64,000 nt of DNA from Synechococcus sp. BSA11S (GTDB lineage Bacteria; Cyanobacteriota; Cyanobacteriia; PCC-6307; Cyanobiaceae), in assembly GCF_014224355.1 (NCBI RefSeq), contig NZ_VNWP01000013.1:20175-84174 (forward strand). Direction: 5' to 3'. A program made the position numbers and the translations under genes. Of the stretch, positions 38,120 through 47,168 are shown piece by piece. Every line of letters begins with the position of its first letter. The first letter of the stretch is position 1. The notes under the pieces were generated by a model. That model saw only the letters and a list, made by a program, of their open reading frames with translations, did no database searches and was not told where the DNA came from.

Positions 38120-40219
38120 GTGACGCCCAACCGCCGGATGCCGAGTCAGAACCGCTGGTCGCAGGCCGAGGCCGAGGCCGCCGTGGCCCGCTATGGCGCC
38201 GAGGGGGTCAGCGAGGACCTGGCCCTGCGCACCTACAGCGCCCGTCTGCTCGGTGCCGATCCCGATCTGGTGCTGCACGGGGGTGGCAACACGTCGGTCA
38301 AAACCACGGTCACGGGGCTGCTGGGGGAGACCATCCCCGTGCTCTGCGTCAAAGGCAGCGGCTGGGATCTGGCCACGATCGAGCCCCCTGGCCACCCGGC
38401 CGTGCGCCTCGAACCCCTGCAGGCCCTGCGGGTTCTCGAGCGCCTCAGCGATGAAGACATGGTGGCGGCCCAGCGCCGCAACCTGATCGATCCCACTGCC
38501 CCCAACCCTTCGGTGGAGGCCCTCCTCCATGCCTTCCTGCCCCACAAATTCGTCGATCACACCCACTCGATCGCCCTGCTGGCCCTGGCCGACCAGCCCG
38601 GCGCCGAAGCGCTCTGCCGTGAGGTCTATGGCGATCGTGTCGCCCTCGTTCCCTATGTGATGCCCGGCTTCGCCCTGGCCAAGGCTGCGGCTGAGGCCTA
38701 TGAGGCGGCCGAGCAGCGGGCCAGGGCCGCTGGGGTGGAGCTCGAAGGCATGGTGCTGCTGCAGCACGGGCTGTTCTCTTTCGGTGCCACGGCTGAGCAG
38801 AGCTACGGGCGGATGCTGGCGCTGGTGGGGCAGGCCGAGGCGCGTCTGACCCGGGTGAGCGGCCAGCCCCTGCCGCAGCCCATGCCGGAGCCCCCCATCC
38901 CCGCGGCGGCAGTGCTGCCGGTGCTGCGCGGGTTGCTCAGCCGGGCCGCCGAGGCCGAGGCGGCCCCTGCCCGCTGGCTTCTCGATCTCCGGGATTCAGC
39001 TCCCGCCCTGGCGGTGGTCAATGATCAGCGCCTGCTCGACTGGGCCAGCCGCGGTGTGGCCACCCCCGACCACGTGATCCGCACCAAGGCCCAGCCCCTG
39101 GTGCTGCCCCCCGCCTGCGGCGATCTGGCCCCCTGGACGGAGGCAGCGGCCGCGGCGCTGGCGGCCTTCGTCGACGACTACAAGGCCTACGTGGCCCGTC
39201 AGAACGGACGGGTCGGTGGCGGGCGCACGCCGCTGGATCCCCTGCCGCGGGTGCTGGCGCTGCCCGGTCCGGGGCTGGTGGGCCTGGGCCGCTCCGCTCA
39301 GGACGCCGCCGTCACCGCCGACATCGCCGAGGCCTGGGCCCGCACCCTGCTGGCGGCGGAAGCCCTCGGCCGCTTCCAGCCGGTGGGGGAGGACGACACC
39401 TTCGACATGGAGTACTGGAGCCTGGAGCAGGCCAAGCTCGGCAAGGCCAAGGAGCTTCCCCTGGCCCGCCGGGTGGTGCTGGTGACCGGCGGCGCCGGCG
39501 CCATCGGTGCCGCCACCGCCCGCGCCTTCGCCCGGCGCGGCGCCGATGTGGCTGTGCTTGATCGGCAGGAGGAGGAGGTCCTGGCCGTGGCGGCCAGCTG
39601 CGGCCGGTGCGCCCTGGGCCTGGCCTGCGACCTCACCGACCCCCAGGCGGTGCGCCAGGCGCTGGCGGCCGTGGCCGCCCGCTTCGGTGGGCTCGACATC
39701 GTGGTCAGCAATGCCGGCGCCGCCTGGAGCGGTGCCATCGCCGAGCTCAGCGACGCCGACCTGCGCGCCAGCTTCGAACTCAACCTCTTCGCCCACCAGA
39801 GCGTCGCCCAGGCAGCGATGGCCATCTTCCGAGCCCAGGGCATGGGCGGCCAGTTGCTCTTCAACGTGAGCAAGCAGGCGCTCAATCCCGGCCCCGGCTT
39901 CGGTGCCTACGGCATCGCCAAGGCGGCCCTTCTGGCCCTGATGCGCCAGTACGCCCTGGAGGGCGGCGGTGAAGGGGTGCGCGCCAACGCCATCAATGCC
40001 GATCGCATCCGCTCGGGCCTGCTCGACGCCGGCATGATCCGGGAGCGCTCGGCCGCCCGGGGCGTGAGCGAGGCCACCTACATGGCCGGCAACCTGCTGG
40101 GGGAGGAAGTGCGGGCCACCGACGTGGCCGAGGCCTTCGTGGCCCTGGCCCTGCTGGAGCGCACCACCGGCGCGGTGCTGACCGTGGATGGGGGCAACGT
40201 GGCGGCCATGGTGCGCTGA
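38120..40219 (+). CDS. Bifunctional class II aldolase / short-chain dehydrogenase
   Basis: 699 residues with two enzymes in one chain. Residues ~30-400 form a class II aldolase/adducin domain: phosphate/metal loops VLHGGGNTSVK and CVKGSGWDLAT, metal His in KFVDHTHSIALLALA and MVLLQHGLFSFG. Residues ~450-699 form an SDR: Rossmann loop VLVTGGAGAIGAATARAF, SNAGAAW, catalytic Ser in FNVSKQ and YGIAK. Related fusions (RhaEW/YuxG type) cleave rhamnulose 1-phosphate and then act on lactaldehyde. With mtnA nearby and no rhamnose genes in view, 5-methylthioribulose or 5-deoxyribulose 1-phosphate is an alternative substrate (inference). GTG start. Confidence 0.9.
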   Translation: MTPNRRMPSQNRWSQAEAEAAVARYGAEGVSEDLALRTYSARLLGADPDLVLHGGGNTSVKTTVTGLLGETIPVLCVKGSGWDLATIEPPGHPAVRLEPLQALRVLERLSDEDMVAAQRRNLIDPTAPNPSVEALLHAFLPHKFVDHTHSIALLALADQPGAEALCREVYGDRVALVPYVMPGFALAKAAAEAYEAAEQRARAAGVELEGMVLLQHGLFSFGATAEQSYGRMLALVGQAEARLTRVSGQPLPQPMPEPPIPAAAVLPVLRGLLSRAAEAEAAPARWLLDLRDSAPALAVVNDQRLLDWASRGVATPDHVIRTKAQPLVLPPACGDLAPWTEAAAAALAAFVDDYKAYVARQNGRVGGGRTPLDPLPRVLALPGPGLVGLGRSAQDAAVTADIAEAWARTLLAAEALGRFQPVGEDDTFDMEYWSLEQAKLGKAKELPLARRVVLVTGGAGAIGAATARAFARRGADVAVLDRQEEEVLAVAASCGRCALGLACDLTDPQAVRQALAAVAARFGGLDIVVSNAGAAWSGAIAELSDADLRASFELNLFAHQSVAQAAMAIFRAQGMGGQLLFNVSKQALNPGPGFGAYGIAKAALLALMRQYALEGGGEGVRANAINADRIRSGLLDAGMIRERSAARGVSEATYMAGNLLGEEVRATDVAEAFVALALLERTTGAVLTVDGGNVAAMVR

Positions 40220-40224
40220 AGGCC

Positions 40225-41652
40225 TCAGGCGGCTTCGCGAGCCCCCGCCATCAGGGCCAGGCCCAGGCCTCCCCACAGCAGCACCAGCGTCAGGCAGAGC
40301 CCGGTCCAGGCCGGCAGGCCCCAGCTGCTCACCGCCAGCGGCGCCACCACGGTGATCACCCCGCCGGCCAGGACCGGTTGCAGCAGCAGTTGCTTGATCG
40401 AGAACGGCTGCAGAGCCTCGCTGCGATCGAGGGGGTCGGCCATGCGCAGCAGCAGCAACCCGCTGGCCGCCACCCCCGTGGCCTGGCCGAACTCGATGAT
40501 CGCCCGCTCGAACCAGGCTGAGGGAAGGATGCGCGGCGCCAGCAGCAACAGCACCCCAAGGTTCCAGGCCAGACCGGCCATGGCCAGGGCCGTGAGTGAC
40601 ATCCAGTCGTGGGCCAGGAGGGTGAGATCGAGGCAGGCCGTGGCCGCCGTGATCAGCAGATCGGCCGACACCGTGCCCAGGCGGTTCTGCACCCGGGTCG
40701 AGACCCAGTGGTCCTTGCCGAGCCTCTCCAGCAGCCAGCGCACCAGCAGCGATCCCACCAGGGCCAGGGGGAACACCGGGAACACATCGATCACCATCGC
40801 CAGCCCACCGCCCACGTGCCCGGCCACCAGATGCAGGCCCGCCAGGGCCACCACACCGATCGCCACCGCCAGCCCCGTCAGGGCCAGGTTCAGGGCCAGG
40901 GCCGAGACCCTCAGCTCCGGCGGAGGCGGCAGCGGGAGCAGGGCCTGGGCGGCGAATGCCTGCTCAGGTTCGGGCGTGGGCCCGGGCTCCGGCTCAGGGG
41001 GGTTCTCCACCCCCGAGGCAACCGTGGAGCCCCCCAGCAGCCAGCCCCGGTTGCGGGCCAGGAGCACCACCAGGCCCCCCACCACCGTGGAGGTGAGCAG
41101 CCCCACGGTGGCCATGGCCAGACCCAGGGCCTGGCCGCCATCAAAGCCCAGGCTGGCGTAACTGCTGCCCATGGCGGCGGCGGAGCCGTGACCCCCTTCG
41201 TAGGCCACCTCGATCAGGCAGGCCATCAGCGGATGGACTCCCAGCAACGGCTGCAGCACCACCAGCACCACCAGCCCTCCCACCATGTACTGGCCGAAGG
41301 CGAGGGTGAGGGCCAGCAGGACCTGGGCCGAAAGCGGCCGCCAGAGGCCGGCCAGTCGTGGCAGCGGCTTGGCCAGCAACAGGGTGGCGAACACCAGCGT
41401 CAGCAGCACCATCGGCAGCTGGTTCCAGATGTCGATCACGGGTTGGCTGAGCAGGGGCACCAGCCCCGCCGGCGCCACCAGCAGGCCCAACACCCCGGCC
41501 AGCAACGCCTCAGGGATGCCCCAGTGGCGCAGGCCCAGCACATCACCGAGGCTGCGGCCCACCACCAGCACCAGGCCGAGGGCCACCAGAGCCACCGCCG
41601 GGGTCTCTACGGCCTCCACCAGAATCCTGACGCTGCCTGGAATGATGGGCAT
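40225..41652 (-). CDS. Sodium:glutamate symporter, GltS-like
   Basis: A 475-residue carrier with ten or more hydrophobic helices in two inverted halves. The first half has the glycine-rich IEVAYEGGHGSAAAMGSSYA re-entrant motif of the ESS (GltS) family; the second half has FGQATGVAASGLLLLRMADP. The halves are joined by a Pro/Glu-rich cytoplasmic loop (PPEPEPGPTPEPEQ) not present in E. coli GltS. Substrate probably an amino acid or other carboxylate. ATG overlaps the stop of the S9 peptidase by one base, so a peptide-to-amino-acid operon is plausible. Confidence 0.8.
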   Translation of the reverse strand: MPIIPGSVRILVEAVETPAVALVALGLVLVVGRSLGDVLGLRHWGIPEALLAGVLGLLVAPAGLVPLLSQPVIDIWNQLPMVLLTLVFATLLLAKPLPRLAGLWRPLSAQVLLALTLAFGQYMVGGLVVLVVLQPLLGVHPLMACLIEVAYEGGHGSAAAMGSSYASLGFDGGQALGLAMATVGLLTSTVVGGLVVLLARNRGWLLGGSTVASGVENPPEPEPGPTPEPEQAFAAQALLPLPPPPELRVSALALNLALTGLAVAIGVVALAGLHLVAGHVGGGLAMVIDVFPVFPLALVGSLLVRWLLERLGKDHWVSTRVQNRLGTVSADLLITAATACLDLTLLAHDWMSLTALAMAGLAWNLGVLLLLAPRILPSAWFERAIIEFGQATGVAASGLLLLRMADPLDRSEALQPFSIKQLLLQPVLAGGVITVVAPLAVSSWGLPAWTGLCLTLVLLWGGLGLALMAGAREAA

Positions 41653-43622
41653 CAGAGGGCGAGGTGCTTCCTGAAGAAGGCTTCAGTGGCCTCCAGCACC
41701 TCAATCTGCACGGAACCGCTGCGGAATCCGTGACCTTCAGCGGCAAATCGATGCAGCTCCACCGGAACCCGGTTGGTGGCGAGTGCCGCCACGATCCCCT
41801 CGGTCTGCTCCGGTGGCACCACCTTGTCCTGGAGACCCTGGAAGAAGATCACGGGGCAGCGGATCCGATCGGCATGGCGCAGGGGGGATCGGGCTTCGTA
41901 GGTGGCCCGATCGGCCGGCCACGGGCCCACCAGGCCATCGAGGTAGCGAGCTTCGAAACGGTGACTGCTGCTGGCCAGGCCTGAGAGGTCGGCCACGGCG
42001 TAGCGGCAGGCACCCGCACGGAACCCGTCGCTGAAGCAGAGGGCCGCCAGCACGGTGAAACCACCGGCGCTGCCCCCCTCGATCGCGATCCGCTCTGCGC
42101 TGGCCAGTCCCGCAGCCACCAGGGCGCGGGCCGCGGCGGCGCAGTCGGCCACATCCACCACACCCCAGAGCCCGTCGAGCCGTTCCCGGTAGGCCCGCCC
42201 GAAGCCGGTGGAGCCGCCGTAGTTCACATCCACCACGCCCCAGCCGCGGCTGGTCCAGTACTGGTTCACCGGGTTGAGGCCGGTGCGCGCCATGCCGGTG
42301 GGCCCGCTGTGACCCTTCACCAGCAGAGGTGCGGTGGGGTGAGTGCCCCCGCTGGGGGGGTGATACCAGGCGTGGGTGGGCCGGCCACCGTGCCCCTCGA
42401 ACCAGAGCGCCTCTGCCGGCGTCGCCCAGGCCGCCGGCTGGGCCCGAGGGAGCGCTCCCGCCAGGTCTGCCGCCGTCTGGTGCCGCCAGCGGCCACTGGC
42501 CAGCTCGAGGGTCAGCAGACCCGCGTCCGTGGTGCCGTTGCCGGCCACGGCCACCAGCCGGCCGTCTTCGGCCCTGAGCCCCTCGAGATCATCGAAGGGG
42601 CAGGAGATCGGCTCCCAGCGCGCGGGGCCCACCCCCGCACCACCGCCCGGATCTTCTGCAGGATTGAGCACCACGCGGCCCAGCTGCCAGCTGCCCTGCA
42701 CGCAGGCGGCCGCCACCAGCTGGCGGCCATCCCAGGCGGTGGTGCGCATCCCGTACACCCACTGCGGCATGGCGAACTCCGCGTCCATCGGCAGCAACCG
42801 CTGCCAGGGTTCCTGGCCACTGGCCTCCAGCAGCTCCAGATTCCACCAGCCATGGCGATCGTTGGCCACCACCAGATCTCCGTTCGGCAGCCACAGGGGC
42901 TGGAAGATCGAGCACGCCACCGGCTGCCCGGGTGCCCCTGAGCCGGCGATCAGCCGTGCCGGGCCGAGGTCTCCTCCGGGCTCCACGTCGGCCAGCCACA
43001 GCTGGCTGCGGTCCCAGGGCATGTGCGGCTGCTGCCACTCCACCCAGGCCAGCCGGCCCCCGTCGGGGCTGAGCACGGCATACCCGCAGAAGTCGAGGGC
43101 CTGTCGCAGCAGCCGCGGTTCCCCCCCTGCCAGGGCGACGGTGACCAGCCGATCAGTTCCATCGCTCTCCATCACGCCGATCCAGCGCTGGTGCCTCTCG
43201 TCGATCAGGCCATCGGCGAAGGCCCGGTCGCCCGGCTCGGTGAGCCGCACGGGTTCGGAAGCCCGTGGGCCGGTCTCCAGCCGCCAGAGGCAGCGGTCGC
43301 GGTCGTTCACCACCACAAGCACCGGCTCGTCCGCATTGGCCTCCCCAGCCCCGGAACCGATCGCCACCACGCCGCCGCCGTACTCATGCACGCGGCTGCG
43401 CAGGTTCCAGGTGCCGGGGGTGAGCTCGATCGACTCAGCCTCGGGCGATGGTTTCAGCATCAAGGTGGTACGCCCCTGCTCGGCGGGGCGTTGCTCCAGC
43501 CAGAACAGATGCCCTCGGTGCAGCTGGGGTTCCTTGATCCGGGGCTTGCGTCCCACCACCTCCGAGGCCGCCAGTGGCTGGCTCGGCCGGGCGCCTGACC
43601 CCTGCACCAACCCGTGCCCCAC
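41652..43622 (-). CDS. S9-family serine peptidase (prolyl oligopeptidase type)
   Basis: 656 residues: an N-terminal beta-propeller (~1-390) and a C-terminal alpha/beta hydrolase. Catalytic Ser is in IEGGSAGGFTVLAAL (~515), Asp in FQGLQDKVVPPEQ, and His in AAEGHGFRS. The loop GHSGPTGMARTGLNPVNQYW and VVDVNYGGSTGFG are typical of dipeptidyl-aminopeptidase-like S9C enzymes. No signal peptide, hence cytosolic. The exact start is unclear; GTG 43622 is used, but the conserved part begins around VVGRKPRIKEP. Divergent from def by 40 bases. Confidence 0.9.
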   Translation of the reverse strand: MGHGLVQGSGARPSQPLAASEVVGRKPRIKEPQLHRGHLFWLEQRPAEQGRTTLMLKPSPEAESIELTPGTWNLRSRVHEYGGGVVAIGSGAGEANADEPVLVVVNDRDRCLWRLETGPRASEPVRLTEPGDRAFADGLIDERHQRWIGVMESDGTDRLVTVALAGGEPRLLRQALDFCGYAVLSPDGGRLAWVEWQQPHMPWDRSQLWLADVEPGGDLGPARLIAGSGAPGQPVACSIFQPLWLPNGDLVVANDRHGWWNLELLEASGQEPWQRLLPMDAEFAMPQWVYGMRTTAWDGRQLVAAACVQGSWQLGRVVLNPAEDPGGGAGVGPARWEPISCPFDDLEGLRAEDGRLVAVAGNGTTDAGLLTLELASGRWRHQTAADLAGALPRAQPAAWATPAEALWFEGHGGRPTHAWYHPPSGGTHPTAPLLVKGHSGPTGMARTGLNPVNQYWTSRGWGVVDVNYGGSTGFGRAYRERLDGLWGVVDVADCAAAARALVAAGLASAERIAIEGGSAGGFTVLAALCFSDGFRAGACRYAVADLSGLASSSHRFEARYLDGLVGPWPADRATYEARSPLRHADRIRCPVIFFQGLQDKVVPPEQTEGIVAALATNRVPVELHRFAAEGHGFRSGSVQIEVLEATEAFFRKHLAL

Positions 43623-43632
43623 CGGCGACTCC

Positions 43633-43638
43633 TACAAT
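43633..43638 (+). promoter_or_regulatory. -10 box of the def promoter
   Basis: TACAAT in the 40-base gap between the divergent S9 peptidase and def starts. Transcription would begin about seven bases downstream, leaving a leader of some 18-20 bases before the TTG start of def. No good -35 box is seen, which is common for cyanobacterial promoters. Confidence 0.45.
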
Positions 43639-43662
43639 GACCCCATCGTTTCAGGTGACGCT

Positions 43663-44268
43663 TTGGCCAGCAGCTTCGCCAAGATGGCCCGCCAGGCGGA
43701 GCAGACCACCCGGGCTGTCCAGGTCCCGAAGGAGGTGCTCGAGGCACCCCCACTGACGATCCACACCCTCGGTGATCAGGTGTTGCGGCAGCCCGCCAAA
43801 CGCATCAGCAAAGTGGATGAATCGGTGCGGGAGCTGGCCCGCGACATGCTGCGCAGCATGTACACAGCCCGTGGCATCGGCCTGGCCGCCCCCCAGGTGG
43901 GGGTCCACAAGCAGCTGCTGGTGATCGATCTCGATCCCGAAAATCCGGCCACACCGCCATTGGTGCTGGTGAATCCCGAACTCGGCTCGGTCAGCGCTTC
44001 CCTCGACACCTACGAAGAAGGCTGCCTGAGCATCCCCGGGGTCTACCTCTCGGTGGTGCGTCCCAGCCAGGCGGAAGTGAGTTTCCGCGACGAGCATGGG
44101 CGCCCCCGGCGCATCAAGGCTGATGGTCTGCTTGCGCGCTGCATCCTTCACGAGATGGACCATCTCAAGGGTGTGCTGTTCGTGGATCGGGTCGGTGATG
44201 AGCTCAGTCTCAATGAGGAGCTGAAGGAACACGGCTTCCGCCGTGACGACGTCCAATCCCTGCGCTGA
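43663..44268 (+). CDS. def: Peptide deformylase
   Basis: Fe/Zn hydrolase that removes the formyl group from new proteins. Three motifs are intact: GIGLAAPQVG, EEGCLSIPGVY and ILHEMDHLKGVLF. The preferred start is TTG 43663 (LASSFAKMARQAE), because picocyanobacterial deformylases have this N-terminal segment; ATG 43684 would remove seven residues. About 201 residues, normal for the long cyanobacterial form. The long upstream open frame has no protein-like features. Confidence 0.93.
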   Translation: MASSFAKMARQAEQTTRAVQVPKEVLEAPPLTIHTLGDQVLRQPAKRISKVDESVRELARDMLRSMYTARGIGLAAPQVGVHKQLLVIDLDPENPATPPLVLVNPELGSVSASLDTYEEGCLSIPGVYLSVVRPSQAEVSFRDEHGRPRRIKADGLLARCILHEMDHLKGVLFVDRVGDELSLNEELKEHGFRRDDVQSLR

Positions 44269-44275
44269 TCGCTCC

Positions 44276-44473
44276 ATGCCCATGCAACCCCTCGCCGGGG
44301 TCTTTCTGGCGCTGGCCTGCCTGCTCGGCATCGCCGCCACGGGTTCCGTCTTCGAGCTCTCCTATGGCGAGCCTGATCTGGGGGTTCTCCCCACCCGGCT
44401 GATCCTGGCGGCCTGCCTGCCCGGCACGGTGATCAGCCTGTTGGTCGCAATTCGTCTCAACAAGGCCAGCTGA
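44276..44473 (+). CDS. Small two-helix membrane protein
   Basis: 65 residues with two hydrophobic helices (LAGVFLALACLLGIAATGSV and LILAACLPGTVISLLVAI). The ATG is seven bases after the def stop, so it probably rides on the def transcript. Conserved small proteins of this kind are common in picocyanobacteria; function unknown. Confidence 0.6.
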   Translation: MPMQPLAGVFLALACLLGIAATGSVFELSYGEPDLGVLPTRLILAACLPGTVISLLVAIRLNKAS

Positions 44474-44533
44474 ACGCCCCTGGCATCCTCCGATCCCACT
44501 TCTACGATCGGGCTCACCTTGCACCGTTCACCG

Positions 44534-45280
44534 ATGCGCGTTGCGCGCCCTCCGATCCTGCTGCGGACGCTGGCTGCTCTGGCGCCGGCTCTGACGGCCC
44601 TGCTGGGTCTGGCCATGGCCAGGCCTGTTGCGGCCCAGGGGTCCCTCTTCCAGGCCCGGGAGCTGGACCAGTCGAAGTTCGTGCTGGTGGCCGCTCCGAT
44701 CGGCGATGGCCTGCGTGCCCAGCTGAACATCTACGAGCAGGTCACCGATCGCCGCCCCTGCTTTTCCACCAGCGGCGCGGCACCGGCCCGGGTGGAGCCC
44801 TTGCTGGGCAGCTTCAATTTCACCGGGATCTGCTCGCGCTACATGGATGCCAACGGCTACTCCCTGCGGGTGGGTGGCAGTGATCTGGGCACTGTGTACC
44901 GCCTCAGCGTGGTGCGCCAGGGCACCGACAACATCCTGCTCGCGGCTCCAGGCCGCAACCAGGCAGGCCCGGAGGTGGTGGTGGCCCGCACCCAGGGTCA
45001 CAGCGATGGGTTCCTGCAGTTCGTGCCGGAGCCGGGCTGGAGGCTGATGCGCCGGTACTTCGGCGATCGCGCCCTGGGTCATATCTACCTCTACAGGGAG
45101 ACCTGGCCGGGTCAGGAGATCGCCCAGCCTGAACTGGTGGCGCCCGAGGCCGCCGAGGGGGTTGTTCCGGAGGCCACAGTCCCGGAGGGCACAGTTCCGC
45201 AGAGCACAGCGCCGGCGGCCTCGGTCCCAGAAGCCATGGATCAGCCTCTGGCCCTCCCCAGCATCAAGGCCACGCCCTGA
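44534..45280 (+). CDS. Secreted DUF3747 protein
   Basis: 248 residues. A signal peptide (LAALAPALTALLGLAMARP, cleavage after VAA) precedes the DUF3747 domain, recognised by FQARELDQSKFVLVAAPIG, LNIYEQVTDRRPCFSTSG and SYMD-like CSRYMDANGYSLRVGGSDLG, ending in YRETWPGQEI. The last ~45 residues are a low-complexity repeat built from VPEATVPEGTVPQ-type units. Probably periplasmic or cell-surface; function unknown. A TACGAT box at 44503-44508 may be its -10. Confidence 0.8.
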   Translation: MRVARPPILLRTLAALAPALTALLGLAMARPVAAQGSLFQARELDQSKFVLVAAPIGDGLRAQLNIYEQVTDRRPCFSTSGAAPARVEPLLGSFNFTGICSRYMDANGYSLRVGGSDLGTVYRLSVVRQGTDNILLAAPGRNQAGPEVVVARTQGHSDGFLQFVPEPGWRLMRRYFGDRALGHIYLYRETWPGQEIAQPELVAPEAAEGVVPEATVPEGTVPQSTAPAASVPEAMDQPLALPSIKATP

Positions 45281-45303
45281 TCAGGCCCTGCTGAGCCGAT
45301 TGC

Positions 45304-45309
45304 TACATT
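45304..45309 (+). promoter_or_regulatory. Possible -10 box upstream of rpsU
   Basis: TACATT 30 bases before the rpsU ATG, inside the 58-base gap after the DUF3747 gene. Spacing and sequence suit a sigma-70-type -10; no convincing -35. Confidence 0.35.
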
Positions 45310-45338
45310 GACACCCAACTTGCCCAACTGCGTGGTTC

Positions 45339-45509
45339 ATGACCCAGGTCACCGTCGGCGAAAACGAAGGCATCGAATCGGCTCTGCGCCGCTTCAAGCG
45401 GCAGGTGTCGAAAGCCGGCATCTTCGCTGACCTCAAGCGCCTCCGTCATCACGAGACGCCCACCGAAAAGTACAAGCGCAAGGCCCAGCAGCGCCGCCGT
45501 CGCCGCTGA
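45339..45509 (+). CDS. rpsU: 30S ribosomal protein bS21
   Basis: A 56-residue basic protein. Reading from ATG 45339: [18 protein letters not shown], then [20 protein letters not shown], ending in [13 protein letters not shown]. This matches bS21, which binds near the anti-Shine-Dalgarno end of 16S rRNA. Its stop is immediately adjacent to the stop of the convergent comM gene. Easily missed because of its size. Confidence 0.96.
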   Translation: MTQVTVGENEGIESALRRFKRQVSKAGIFADLKRLRHHETPTEKYKRKAQQRRRRR

Positions 45510-47090
45510 TCAGGTTCGCCGTTCCGCCTGATCGAGCACCGGTTCCCTGCTGATGTGGTCGAACGATCGGTAGGAGAGGGCCTCACCAAGATGCTGGGCG
45601 CATACCGTGGTGGCGCCCTCCAGATCCGCCAGGGTCAGGGCCACCCGCAGCACACGCTCCCCGGCACGGGCACTCAGGCTCCGCTGGGCCATGGCCTGTT
45701 GCCAGAGCCGCAGGATGTCTGGGCCGAGTTCGATCAGGCGTCTCAGGCTTCCACTCGGTAGCTGGCTGTTGGGCCTCCCTCCGGGATTCCGCCGGCTCAT
45801 CCGCCTCCGGGCCTGCTGCACCCGCTCCGCCACCAGCGCCGTGTTCTCGGGCGGTTCCTGCGCCATGGCTTCAGTCCCAGCCCCCGGGTTGTAACTGCGG
45901 GCAAGCGCGCCGGGGTCGAGGCGGTCCATCACCACCTGAAGATCCAGGCGATCCAGCAAGGGCCCTGACAACCGTGACCAGTACCGCCGTTGCTGAGCCT
46001 CGCTGCAGGCACAGGCTCGTTCAGGGTCGCCGAACCAGCCGCAGGGGCAGGGGTTCGTGGCTGCCACCAGGGCCGTGCGGCAGGGGAAGCGGCTCTGCTG
46101 GCGTGTACGGCTGATCCACACCTCTCCCTCCTCCAGGGGTTGACGCAGCTGCTCGAGCACCTCGCGGCGGAATTCCGCCAGCTCATCGAGGAAGAGCACC
46201 CCGTGGTGGGCCAGCGACAGCTCCCCGGGCCTCGGCGTTGCACCGCCCCCCACCAGGGCGGTGGCTGTGCAGCTGTGGTGGGGGGCGCGGAACGGCCTTG
46301 AACCGATCAGGGCGCCGCCCTCCGGCAGCAGTCCGGCTACGGAATAGAGCTGGGTGAGCTCCAGAGCCTGGTGCCGTGGCAGGGGGGGCAGCAGACCCGG
46401 CAGTCGCCGCGCCAGCATGGTCTTGCCGCTGCCCGGGGGACCCACCAGCAGCAGATGGTGTCCTCCCGCTGCGGCGATCTCCAGGGCCCGGCGCCCGTGG
46501 GCCTGGCCGATCACGTCGGCGAGGTCGGGCGGTGCAGCCCCCATCCGGGCCCGGGCGGGGGTGGTGGCTGGAACGGCCTGCGGATCGGCCAGCCAGTCCT
46601 GCACCTGCGCCAGGTCGCTGGCGGGCCAGACCGCCAGGCCCGAAACCAGGGCGGCCTCGGCGGCATTGGCCTGGGGGACCACCAGAGCCCTGGCACCGCC
46701 GCGCCTGGCGGCCAGGGCCAGGGTCATCACCCCCCGCACTGGCCGCAGGCTGCCATCAAGGCCCAGCTCGCCGGAGCTCCAGATTCCTTCCATCCGCTCC
46801 GGTGGCAGCTGGGCCGAGGCCAGCAGCAGCCCCAGGGCGATCGGCAGATCGAAGGCCGGACCTTCCTTGCGCAGATCCGCCGGGGCCAGGCTCACGATCA
46901 CCCGGGTTAGGGGCACCCGGTAGCCGCTGTTGCGCAGGGCGGCTCTCACCCTCTCGCGGGCATCACGCACGGCCGTCTCCGCCAGGCCCACGATCTGTAG
47001 CCCCGGCAGTCCAGGGGCGATGTCGACCTCCACGGCCACCTCTGTGGCTTCCAGGCCCCGGAGGGCGGCGCTGCTGCAACGTGCCAACAT
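45510..47090 (-). CDS. comM: YifB/ComM-family Mg-chelatase-like AAA+ ATPase
   Basis: 526 residues. In other bacteria ComM is a helicase that extends branch migration during natural transformation. N-terminal Lon-like ChlI domain (LARCSSAALRGLEATEVAVE, PGLPGLQIVGLAETAVRDAR, IVSLAPADLRKEGPAFDLPI), Walker A VGPPGSGKTMLARRL, Walker B GVLFLDELAEF, FRAPHH, and the Cys-rich NPCPCGWFG / ACACSEAQQRRY before the C-terminal Mg-chelatase domain. ATG 47090. Suggests competence, consistent with many Synechococcus relatives. Confidence 0.93.
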   Translation of the reverse strand: MLARCSSAALRGLEATEVAVEVDIAPGLPGLQIVGLAETAVRDARERVRAALRNSGYRVPLTRVIVSLAPADLRKEGPAFDLPIALGLLLASAQLPPERMEGIWSSGELGLDGSLRPVRGVMTLALAARRGGARALVVPQANAAEAALVSGLAVWPASDLAQVQDWLADPQAVPATTPARARMGAAPPDLADVIGQAHGRRALEIAAAGGHHLLLVGPPGSGKTMLARRLPGLLPPLPRHQALELTQLYSVAGLLPEGGALIGSRPFRAPHHSCTATALVGGGATPRPGELSLAHHGVLFLDELAEFRREVLEQLRQPLEEGEVWISRTRQQSRFPCRTALVAATNPCPCGWFGDPERACACSEAQQRRYWSRLSGPLLDRLDLQVVMDRLDPGALARSYNPGAGTEAMAQEPPENTALVAERVQQARRRMSRRNPGGRPNSQLPSGSLRRLIELGPDILRLWQQAMAQRSLSARAGERVLRVALTLADLEGATTVCAQHLGEALSYRSFDHISREPVLDQAERRT

Positions 47091-47168
47091 CGGCGCTCGG
47101 GCGTCGGACACCCTGTCAGTGCCCGGTCTGTCCCACTCCATCCGTTGCCGGGTTCCGGCAGAGGCGCC

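Noticed and set aside
42376..43662. Long upstream extension of the peptide deformylase frame
   Set aside because: Ser/Pro/Arg-rich shadow of the S9 peptidase; family length and the TACAAT box place the start at 43663.
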